A DNA stretch of 64,000 nucleotides from NCBI GenBank assembly GCA_905116865.2, contig CAJHNH020007001.1:310001-374000 (forward strand), in the 5' to 3' direction. The stretch comes from Candidula unifasciata (taxonomy: Eukaryota > Mollusca > Gastropoda > Stylommatophora > Geomitridae). The position numbers and the translations under genes were made by a program. The notes under the pieces are model-generated. The model ran no database searches. It was not told where the DNA came from and saw only the letters and a program-made list of their open reading frames with translations. Shown one piece after another: positions 22,801 through 34,800 of this stretch. Position 1 is the first letter of the stretch. Each line of letters opens with the position of its first letter.

Positions 22801-25800
22801 AATTTGGATAGACAGAGAAAGTGAGGCAAATACATGCATACAAACAACTGCATTTATCCTTCTTGCCAGTTTTCTCACTCACCCATTTTTACAGACATAA
22901 AAATGAACAAAGAAACACTATTACTCTACCTTGAAAGCATTTTGTTCTGCCACAATCATTAGCTCAAATTTTGCACCAGGGGAAAAGGGGAAGCTATTCT
23001 GTGTTCTTTCTTCAAGTCCCCACTCTCCATTCTGTTTATGATTTCGAACCACAACATTGGCACTAGAGCCAAAGTTTAAACGAACATCACAATGAAGCGC
23101 ATAGTCCGAAGATTCATTACTTCCGCATACCAGATTAACTGTGAACCTAAAAATAGTGAAATATTTTCTTCTTAATAAATATGAATGACTAGTAAAAATG
23201 AGTGAACAAATGAAGTAATTAAATACTTGTTATTTTCAAAATGTTAAAAATTGGGCACACATGCCCATTTGACAGTCTGCCCTTCTGACCTCACTTCTGT
23301 CATATATAGGGAGAAATGAATAGACCCTCTGCCCTCCTAGTAAAAAAAAAAAACAAAGTTAGCTGCGTATCCATTAAAGGATGTTGCAGAAATAACACCA
23401 GCATTTTTGGCTGTTGTGGTTTTCTAGGCACATTTTGTGTTCAGTAGTTTGCAATTGTCCTGAACAGTCAGCTCTTGACACCCCTGTTGAAACCAATGCA
23501 AGACAAACTGTCCGCAGCTGGGATCGAACCCGCACCCCTGCATTATGAAGTGCCTTTGCAATGCCTAAGCTACAGACACAAACTCCTAGCAAGCATGTTG
23601 TAAAAGGCGACCAATCAGGAATGTTTCCTTAAAAGTCAAAGTGCATCTGCCTGAGCGGCAAGGAGTCAACAATCTGCATACAAATAAGCCAGATCTGTAA
23701 AATGGATGCACATGCAAAATTCAGGTCCTGGAAAAATGCCAAACTGAAATGGATGAAAAACCAGAACTTTCTACCAGAATTTGCAGCTGGTGCAATGAGT
23801 CCACCTCACTGTATTGTGCTTTTACCTTCTAGCTCATCATCCAGGTGGTGGGCCAGTATGAATTTCACAAATCACAAACAAGGAAAAACACATTAAATGC
23901 ATCAAATACTTTTATATTTTAAGGAAGCATGTAATCTATGCTAATATTCAAATAGCTTCTGAAAATAATGTATAGAAGTGGTATTTTTGATTGGCTGTGG
24001 AAAATGGTTTCACAGTTGAACTGCAGAGTATGCTAAACATGTTTTACAAATATCTGTCCTAGATTTAGGGATGCGTAATTTGTTTACACAATTACTGTGA
24101 TTTCCACTGTATTGAAAATACAACCAAAGGTAATACTGAGCACTTTTGGGTAAGATTTTGCGGATAAGTAAAGTCAGATAAGACTGCTACGCAGGATACC
24201 AGTGGTGTTTATGTTTATTTAACGGATCAACATTATGGCACATGGGTGTAACCCAAAAGTGCTCCTTTCTTCTTCTAACTAAAGCCTGAGTCTGAAGAAT
24301 CTCAGCACAGTGCACAAACTCTGTTGCTCCATCAAGGATCCTGAAATACTTAGGGTAGGTTTTTAACTCTAAATTTTTGCCTAGGCAGTGCCGTTAGGCT
24401 ACTCTTTTTGATTTCCAACCGCCAAGGGATTTTTTTTACATGCGCCAACAATACACACAGGTGTCCGGTCTTACTAACCAGAGGCCAGGGAAAATTATTA
24501 GAAGTCCACTTAAAAAAATCTCAACCTTCACTGGGGCTTAAACCAGGGACCTGCAGCACTCGAGGCGGACACCATGCCTCGAGACCACACAGCCCCCCCC
24601 CCCCCCCCCAAGTGAAAAATAAGAAACCAACACAGCAAGACTGGCACTGCAAGTCATTATATGCTGGGGACGGGGGAAGGGAGGGGGGATGTCAGCTGTG
24701 TTTGTTCTTTAAAAAGGCAACTGGCGTATTGTTTTGGTTCACAGCTAGGCTGTGATATCTGCATTTTTTAACCAAATACCTCTGATTTCTGAAAACCCTT
24801 AATTACTAACCTTTTATAACATGCTTATTAGGGGGCACTTTCATGTAAGGGATCTGGAACCCCACTGTGGGGGGTGAGGGTGGATTAGACCCACTGCCCC
24901 CACCCCCAAACAAGCATGTCTTAAAAGTGGTCTAATTAGGGGTGTTTCTTTCAAAAAAAGAATGCATCTGCAAGGAACCAACAGTTTGCATACAAATAAG
25001 CCAAATCTGTAAAATGGATGTGCATGCAAAACTCAAGTTCTGTAACAAGACTAAACTCCAGAAGTGGATGAACAACCAGAAGTTTCCAAAAGAGTTTACA
25101 GCTGGTGAATGTGAAGAACCTGGAACTCACACAGGAACTACAAACACATAAAGTTGTTTGAAAAAAAAGGTTACCGCCTAAAGAAATGGAATGTGAAACA
25201 ACGGCTGTGTTTGCATATGTACATCACCATTAACATAAACATGCCAGCAATTAATGGCACACCCAGTGGCACTGCTGTGTTAGCATATGTATAGCACCAT
25301 TAACATAAACATGGCAACAATGAATGACACACCGAGTGGGACTGCTGTGTTAGCATATGTGCATCACCATTAACATAAACATGGCAACATTCAATGACAC
25401 ACCTAGTGGCACTGCTGTGTTAGCATATGTACATCACCATTAACATAAACATGGCAACATTCAATGACACACCTAGTGGCACTGCTGTGTTAGCATATGT
25501 ACATCACCATTAACAAAGAAACATGGAAACAATGAATGACACACCTAGTGGCACTGCTGTGTTAGCATATGTACACCACCATTAACATAAACATGGCAAC
25601 AATGAATGATACACCTAGTGGGGCTGCTGTGTTAGCATTTATAAATCACCATTAACATAAACATGGCAACAAAGAATAACACACCTAGTGGGGCTGCTGT
25701 GTTAGCATATGTACATCACCGTTAACATAAACATGGCAACAATGAATGACACACCTAGTGGGACTGCTGTGTTAGCATATGTACATCACCGTTAACATAA

Positions 25801-28800
25801 ACATGGCAACAATGAATGACACACCTAGTGGGACTGCTGTGTTAGCACATGTCTATCGCTATTAACATAAACATGGCAATTTTGAATGACACACCTAGTG
25901 GGACTGCTGTGTTTGCATATATATATAGCACCATTAACATAAACATGGCAGCAATGAATGACACACCTAGTGGGACTGCTGTGTTAGCATATGTACATCA
26001 CCATTAACATACAAACATGGCAACAATGAATGACACACCTAGTGGGACTGCTGTGTTAGCATATGTGCATCACCATTAACATAAACATGGCAACATTCAA
26101 TGACACACCTAGTGGCACTGCTGTGTTAGCATATGTACATCACCATTAACATAAACATGGCAACATTCAATGACACACCTAGTGGCACTGCTGTGTTAGC
26201 ATATGTACATCACCATTAACAAAGAAACATGGAAACAATGAATGACACACCTAGTGGCACTGCTGTGTTAGCATATGTACATCACCATTAACATAAACAT
26301 GGCAACAAAGAATGACATACCTAGAGGCACTGCTGTGAGGTACTCCAGTTATGTAAATTATCTTTCCAGGGTACAATCCACCTGGAATGGGTGCCATTAA
26401 AGGCACTGGCTAAAAATAGAAAAAAATATTAGACATGTTAATAAATGTATATATGTGAAAAAATGTGTATAAATGTATATATAAGCTGTAACAGAGGAAG
26501 TTAAGAAGAAAAGAAGAATACATGATAAGACAGTTGACATTAAGATATTTATTATGACAAATGTAGGGAAACACAGTAGTACAGTGGCAAATAGACTCCA
26601 TTATCTTCCCACTGTTTCTAGGTTGGGATTCCAATTGAATAAGCTTTTTTTTTTTATATTTTACAGGCTAAGGACTGAATGAGCTAAAATATCACCTCCA
26701 TTACATAACTGGATAAAGAACACAGACCCAATCCAAAACTCTGGTAAGAATACGAGTTGGTAAACCACAGGTGCCCAAACTCAAAGACTAGATATGTAAT
26801 GAAGATGAGGGTTTAGAAAATTACACAGCACTCACTGGGTTATTGATAGATCCTGCACCAGCTGCTGGGTTATTGATAGATCCTGCACCAGCTGCTGGGA
26901 AAAAGCCTTGATCTGTAGGATACTGAAAACATATATATCACTTTAATAATATTTATTACACTGGAACCCACAGCGGCAAGGAAATAAAGGCAAATTTAAT
27001 ATTGAAAAAAAAAATACAAGGAGAAGGGAATTAGAGAGTGAAGTTAATAAAATGGAGAGATCGGGTGTGAGCTAGTCCTATCCCACCAGGACATCACACA
27101 AATGATAAACATCCAATGTCACAAAGTGCCACCATGTGGATGAGGATCAATCGTGGAGAGGTCCCAGAAATCCCTTTCAGCCATTTGGCCATATCTATGG
27201 CAATGCTATATTCAGGGCCCCAGGTAGAAGCCAGGGTGGGGCTTCAAACAAAAAACTGCATCCCACATGGGGACGACTTATTTTTGAAATAATGGATGAG
27301 CAGACAGGTACTGCACCACTGCATGTGTGAAGACACGTGGACAGATCTCATGTTATCAACGCTATATATACTAGGCTTGTGACACAAGCTTTCCTGTGGC
27401 TAGAATCACAGGACTATTCCCGCGTGTGTGCTGAGTGTTTCTTTGAGCATGATCCAGCGGGTCGAGGCAGGCTGGTTACACAGACAGTGGTTTGAGTCAT
27501 TGCAAAACTCTCCTGTGTGAAGTTACCTTCATACTCATCCCAGTGCATGCAGGTGTTGTTGGTAATGAAAGAGCTGATAGACTGGAAGGTGCTGCATTAA
27601 TTGAAGATGACCTGCCCATGGATCACCCATACATTTTCATTGCCCTTAGAGAGATAGGATGTTCTGAGGATTTTGGAAGCCACGTGTCCACATCACTGCT
27701 AAGAATACGAGCATTGGGAGTTAAAATCGGCACAGCTAAGTATGGGAAGCACACTGGACATGGAAAAAGTCTTCTTAACCAACATAGGACTGGCAGTATT
27801 GACCGCGTGACGCTGTTGAATATGTTGAGAGGGAAATCTGAGCGCCTGGATATGTCTGGAGTGCTGTGAAGATAATAAGATAATCTAACTCATAACTAGG
27901 CTGGTGGATAAGGATGAATCTCTGACATTAATATGATTACATGACATCACAGTTAAACTTGGTGAAGCATGTCATTGCTATTTACGAGGTCAAGATAGGA
28001 GACATTGTAAGCAACTTCTGGTGGGTCACGGGAACAATCAGTAGAGGTACACAGGAATGGATGACGCACAGGAGTACTAGCATGCAAGAGGATTCTTAAT
28101 GTACAATCACACTAATAGTGGTACCCTTAAAATCATAACATAACAAGACATCAATAACAGTCAGAATTATCACTGTCAAAAGCTAGTGATTTGGACAGAT
28201 TATGTCTTTCTTGAACCTGCTAACGGTCTTTGCTGCAAACTTTGTTTTCCACTGCTAAGTCACAGAAGAAGGAAAAAACTGACATAAACATTATTGTTAC
28301 AAATGAGGCTGAATCTTGAAGATAGTAAATTTGGGACACTATACCCCTTAACATTTTCAGTCCTAGAAGAAATTTCCAGGAGATATGTATGCATTAATTT
28401 CAAATTTTCCACTTCACTGATTTCCTTTACTTCACTTACCTACTTAGTCAACCCTCTTCTATCTTGAGGTGTAGAGGTATGCCAGAGAGATCACTAGACT
28501 TCTCTGTCTGCAGTTTTCTTTTTGGCTTTGTTCCATTCCAGTTCTGTAAGTGAAGGACTGTCATTTGTTTGTCTTCCCAGCAAACCCTGGTGGTATACTT
28601 CCTGGTTTTTGGTGTCAGATTCTCTACCTTTCTGCATACATGTCCAAATTTGAGTTTGTAAGGCCAAGGCTTCAAGATCCTGATGCACTGTCTGATTGTG
28701 AGCTCTGACCATTCTTGTCACTTGGATCACCTTTCACAGATATCACATTTCTGAAGCCTCAAGCTGGCATCTGTGAGCTGTTGTCATTGCCCATGATTCA

Positions 28801-31800
28801 CACTTGTAGGTCAGGACTGGTACATGTAGAGCTGTAAAGAGCCATTTCTGCCCTCTTGCCAGTATCTTTTTTGCTGTGAAACCCTCATTTTATGGCCTGG
28901 AAAAGTCTCCCATCAGCTGCCTTTTGAGTAGCCTGTTCTGTCACAATGCCTCCATTATTGTCTTTACAACTCTGGAGTATTTGAGCTGGTTTCAATGGTT
29001 CCAAATAGCTAATACCTGTGGACTCCTCACAATTCTGAAAGATCTTTCACTGACCTAACATTGTTAATAGTTATACTAAAGAACTTATTATTCGTTAATA
29101 AATCAATCATCATCTATTTAAACTTCTGCCATTAAGTAGTGTGGGGAGGAACAGTCTGTGATCCATTGCCTAGTCAGCAGAAATTTGTGTTTATCCCTCC
29201 ATGTTGACGTAAAAGCTCTTTAATCCATCAATCTATATTCTTGTAGGGTGGCCTCTTGCTTTCACTTCAAATCTTTTCATGTGCAGAGCCTGCATTGGTA
29301 GTTGTTCTGGCTGCATTCTTAGCAGATGTCTAAACCATTTGATCTTTTGTTTCTCATTGCATTTTCTGTATGGTGTTGTCTTACAGTCTGTCTGATAATA
29401 TTATTTCTAACTTCGTCTCAAATGGTTAAGTTGGCGGCTTTTCTCAGGCATCTCATTTCACAAGTGTTAATTTTATGTAGGTTAGCCTCAGATAATGTTC
29501 AAGTCTGGCTCTCGTAGCACAGTGTGGTATGAATATGCTATGTTTGTAATCTGTTTCTTGACACCCATACTTATGTTTCGATGTCTTAATAACAGTGTCA
29601 GTTGGTAAATAAGTGAACTAGCTCGTTGGCATCTTGTTTCTATTTTCCAATCTATTCTACCATCATCCAAGAATATACTTCCTAGATATTTAAATTCTCT
29701 AACTTACTTTAGACAAGTACCATTGTACCTGATATGTAGCAGACCAAAATTATGCTGATCTGCACTACTTCAGTTTTGGTATTATTTATTATTATGTTTT
29801 ATCTTCTGCATGATGAACATAGACTGTTCAAATGTTCTATAATTTATTAATATTAGAATTAGAATAAAAAAGGATTGCTTTCTAAAGTTGAGAATTTTGT
29901 GTAAATGCTATAAGGAACTCCTTAAATGTTTTTCACTATATGGTAAAGACTGGTCTACAAACAGCGTGCACTGGGGAAGCCAGATTTCTTTAATATGTTG
30001 TGACTAAATATGAATAAAAAGAGAACACAATGTATTTATGAGTGGAACTGATATAAGTTAGCCATGTAATTAAAGTCATCAATTTTACAAATACTATTAT
30101 GTACATTTGTATGCTACATTATAAAAAATACATGTGACTTACAGACGGGGCTGCAGGATATGTTCCTCCTGCTGGGTACTGAATAAAAAGATGGTAAACT
30201 TTTATTAAAACAAATAATATGAGAATCAACACTGAAAAGACAGAAGTAATGTCAATAGGAAAGAAGAAGACAGATCTAAACATAACAATAGAATACAAAG
30301 GCATTAAACAGGCATCTGAGTTTAAATATCTGGGAACTACATTTACCGAAGATGGGAAATTGGATAAAGAAATTGACATTAGATGCAGTAAAGCAAACCA
30401 AGTATTGGGACAGCTAGCCCCCCTCTTACAGCATAAGACAATCCCAATCAGCACAAAGAGACATCTTATTCAAAGCATATTTATTCCAACTCTGTGCTAC
30501 CAGTGCCAGACATGGTCACTCACAACAAACCATAAAAGAAAATTAGTAACCACGGAAATGAGATGTCTGAGAAGGGCTGTAGGAGTGACCATAAGAGATA
30601 AGATCAGAAATGAGATCATAAGAGAACAAGTTGGCACAGAACCAATACTGGATTACATACAAAGACAGCAAGTGAAATGGTTTGCCCACTTAGAGAGAAT
30701 GCCTTGTGACACCATACCATACAAAGCATACATGGAAAGAGAAGAAGGACGTAGAGCACAGGGTAGACCAAGAACAAGATGGAAGGATAACATCAGAGAA
30801 ACTCTACAACAGCACGATGTGCCTGTGGTCGAGGCAGCCAGAAGAGCTAGAAACATAACCTTATATCTCCCTCGACACCCACAGCGGTAAAAGAGGAAGT
30901 GAAGAAGAAGAAGAAGAAGAAACTTTTATTAGAAAACTGAAAACAGCTAAACATGATAAGTTGTAACATCATTTTTTGTTTTTTAAAATCTTCATCAAAA
31001 GTAAATCACATTCAGTTTTCCTAAACCATATGTTCTGAGCTTATATTACTGCTTAAATTATCACTTGTTAACTCTTTATGCAAAAGGCCGAAAAAATCAT
31101 AACTTTCATCATAACTTTTAAACTATGCACGGAAATTAAAGGTGTTCAGGTTACCAGGTTGTAACCCAGTGTCGTGGCTTTCTGTATTTGTCTTGGGCTT
31201 CTCGGGTGGCTTGAATGATGATTTGTTCAGCTTTTTGCAGGATTCATGTAAACCATTTATCCATCTCCCTCCTGGTCTTCCTTTTGCATTCCTCTGTTTC
31301 TGATTTTTCCTTATGGTTGCTGATAATAATTTAGGGAAGAAAAATGTAACTAGTTAACTTAACACAAAATAAATGGGTAGTTGCACCATTAGTGTGAAGA
31401 TAATAGACAATATCTTAACCTTGTGATTAAACTCAACATAATGAGCAGATATGTTTTCATGACTTGCACGTTACATTCATCATCATCATGTCCTTTGCAG
31501 AATGTCACACTCACAAGAGCATGTCAGAAATCTACTCCTCTCCTGGCAACAAACCCTCTGTTGCTGTTATATCCTAACCATTATGGCATTTAAAATAGCT
31601 TGAAAACTTAAGTTTCCAAGAAACAGTAATACTGCCTGAGCCAGCTTCACCCCCCCCCCCCCCCCCGCCCCCTCTCTTCCCCACCACACACGCACGTGCA
31701 AACAAACATAATATTTTTCTTGTTCATCTTCATACTGACTGCAGACAGTTTTGGGTTGTTCATCCATTTCTGGACTTTAGCCTTGTTCCAGACCTTTAGC

Positions 31801-34800
31801 TTTGCATACACATCCATATCACTGATCTGGTTTATTTATATGCATACTCTGGTGCCGTGCCTCTCAGGCAGATGCACTCTGACTTCAAAGGAAACCCATA
31901 GTTAGTGTACTTAAACAAGATGCTTATTAGGAAGGCAGGGGGTATAATTTGTCCTCCCCCCTTCCCCACCCACCCCACAATGGGGCTTCTCAAACCATAT
32001 GGGGACCTCAATATTGAGGTCCTGAAGAATATCAGCATTTTTTCCTCTCCTTATATGTAAGTAGAGTAAGTAAAGATCCCTTTTCCACACCTTTAGGCGT
32101 ATAGGGCAGACAGGGCTAGACCTATATTTTTATAGACCAATCAGCACAAGATGGATGATGTGGTCAGCATCACGCCGGCTGCCTTTACTTTCCATGACTG
32201 CACCGAGTATCCACTCAAGGCTGGGTAGACCTGGAAATCAAATTATATTTTTGTAAAGTCCGGCTCCGCCAGGGAGCAATCCCATGACCTTCCGATCTGC
32301 ACACAAGCGTCTAGCCGATAGGCCACAGCGATTTTCTGTCTTACATTTTACGTTACAAAAATAATTATCACTTACAGATGGGGCTCCGGGATATGCTCCA
32401 CTTCCTTGATACTGAAAGTAAAGATAACAAACTTTAAATAACTAATTCTAAACATCTAGAGTTAAAAAACCATAACTTTCAAAATCAATTTTTAGACTGT
32501 GCACAAACAGCATGAGTGATAGTACCCAGGCCAGTTATCTCTGCTTATTAATGATTAAAGAATCAACATTATAGTACACCAGGCTCCATCTTCCACAGCA
32601 AATGTTTTAAGGAGAAGATGGTAAATGTTCTCATAGCACACAAGTTGTTCTCGTCCTCTCATACGTCCTTCCCTGCTGGACCCACTTCTAATTCCAAGTT
32701 CACACGTTCTTTCACATGTTATTTCATCCAACCTTGCATCTTCTTTAACTCTTTGAGTGCCAGGAGGTTTAGCATCACAGGCCCAGGGGGTGGTAAATAA
32801 AGTAATAAAATCTGCGCATCATGCGTTCATTGGGCTTCTAGGTAGGAACCTATGAATGTATGTTGTGTTTCTCAGGACTCAAAGAGTTAAACATTCGTTC
32901 ATAAGTGTTTTTTTTGTGTGTGTGCCTATTACAAGTGTTCCAGTAGCTATCAATTTTGTTGAGAAAAAAAACAAAATCAGCTCTATCTCTTCTGTGTCCC
33001 TGCAGCGCCTCCATTTCTCACAAACACATATCTTTTCAGCCTATGTTATTGGTGTTCCAAAATTTTCTGGCCTGATACAATTTCAAACACTAAACTACTT
33101 CAAGTCACAAACCAAGAAACTCTAGACAGTATGATAACCAAGAGAAGATGGAACTAGTTTGGCCATGTTATGAGTGTCAAGGAATGAACAGCCACTACAC
33201 ATAGTGGACGAGTTGGGACCTGATATTCCCCGCGCTCAGAGAAATTTCAAACTTGGACCCGTCCGGAAAGGTATATAGTCCCTTATATTGATCTATACCT
33301 TTATCTGGTAAAATAGTAATTTCTGGACCCTGTAGTTGCTTTGATATTTCTTCATTTTCAAACTTGCAACTGTAAAGTGGGTGTTTCTGGTGTTTTATTT
33401 GAAAATTCCTGGAAACCAGTTTACTCCTTGGTCATTAATACAAGCAACTTCTTTTTTGGTGACGCGTTTGATTTTGAAAAACGCCATTCTTTTGCCTGAT
33501 CCCGAAGCGTCAAGACGTTTATCCATTCAGTGTAGAATTTGGCGAATTCACAGTTCCAGTTCTAACTTGGAAGATTTCCTAAGCTTGGGATGAGACCTCT
33601 GTAGAGATCAGGCAGACGAATCACAGTCCAGTCAACAACCACCAACCCATATCATTCTATGCACCAAGCATAACCATGTCCTGCCCTGTATGCCAACACC
33701 TCAACATGGAAGAGCAAGTTTGTGAGCTCCAGGACAAGTGAACAGTTACCGACTGTTGTGTACTTCATCTCGAGAACCAGTTTTCAGGAGCTTGGTTGGG
33801 CTCTGAGACAGTTTTGTGACCTGACCTGAGAGAGAGACTTGTTGAGTCCCTATGCAGTTTCTGTGTCCTCGATGGTGAGGTAATCCACTGGTACCAGATC
33901 AACTAGAGGCAGAGATACCTGAGTCAACTACAGTCGAATCTCCATGGACTGAGGGGAGCATCGATCCACGAACTGGGATAAGTGATTGTTTGATCTTCAT
34001 CATGCTCTCCTCCCACAGGTCAGCAGTATTCCAGGGATGAATTAGTATACATCTCAAGACAATCTGGCTGCTTCAATATCTGGGTCGTATCACTGAGTCC
34101 TGAGTCTTTGAACATTCTTGAAAATCTATTCTTTAATATGTGTAGATAACTTGTACTTATTACATACATTAATTTTCATGGCTGACTTAGGTGTCCCTGT
34201 GTCACCTTTCTAATTGTTTAGCATTGATATGTGTGTATGAATAATAAGTGTTATATGTGTTAACATGGTTATGATATTAAACTATCATAACCTGGGGGCT
34301 ATCTTTTTAGAGTAGTGGGGGCGTCCAGCCAAGTGTGCCTAGGAATATTATATTTATATATATATATATTTTGTAGTGCAAAAACTTGAGTTGCCCTACT
34401 CCAGAAATAAGTTGAGCGTATATTGGCCACGGGGCATCCCTTAGACCAATACGAGCCAACTACTCAAAATAATTATTTCTGAGTGCTGTTGGTTCTTAAG
34501 GAGAAATCCTTAAATCAGGCACGGGACAGGAGTGATATGTGACAATGAGAATGAATCCTTATATATACCTGCCAAAACAGCTCTCACATGGATACCAGAG
34601 GGAAAGAGAAAAAAGAGGTGCCCAAAAACAACATGGAGATGAACGATGGAGAGTGACCTGAATGCAGCATCTCTGACATGGAAAACTGCACTGAAGATTG
34701 CACAGGACAGGAAAGCATGGAAAGTCCTCTCTGAAGCCTCATTTGCCACTAGGCATAACGAGAATTGATGATTGATTATTGATGTTCAACATAACGTCCC

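Noticed and set aside
23500..23580. Possible tRNA genes (also at 54145, 55340, 59119, 32290)
   Set aside because: A- and B-box-like segments are present but each is the head of a longer repeated SINE, and no full cloverleaf was convincing.
25203..26338. CRISPR-like regular repeats
   Set aside because: Contiguous 70-bp tandem units without unique spacers, in a eukaryotic intron, and derived from an exon junction.
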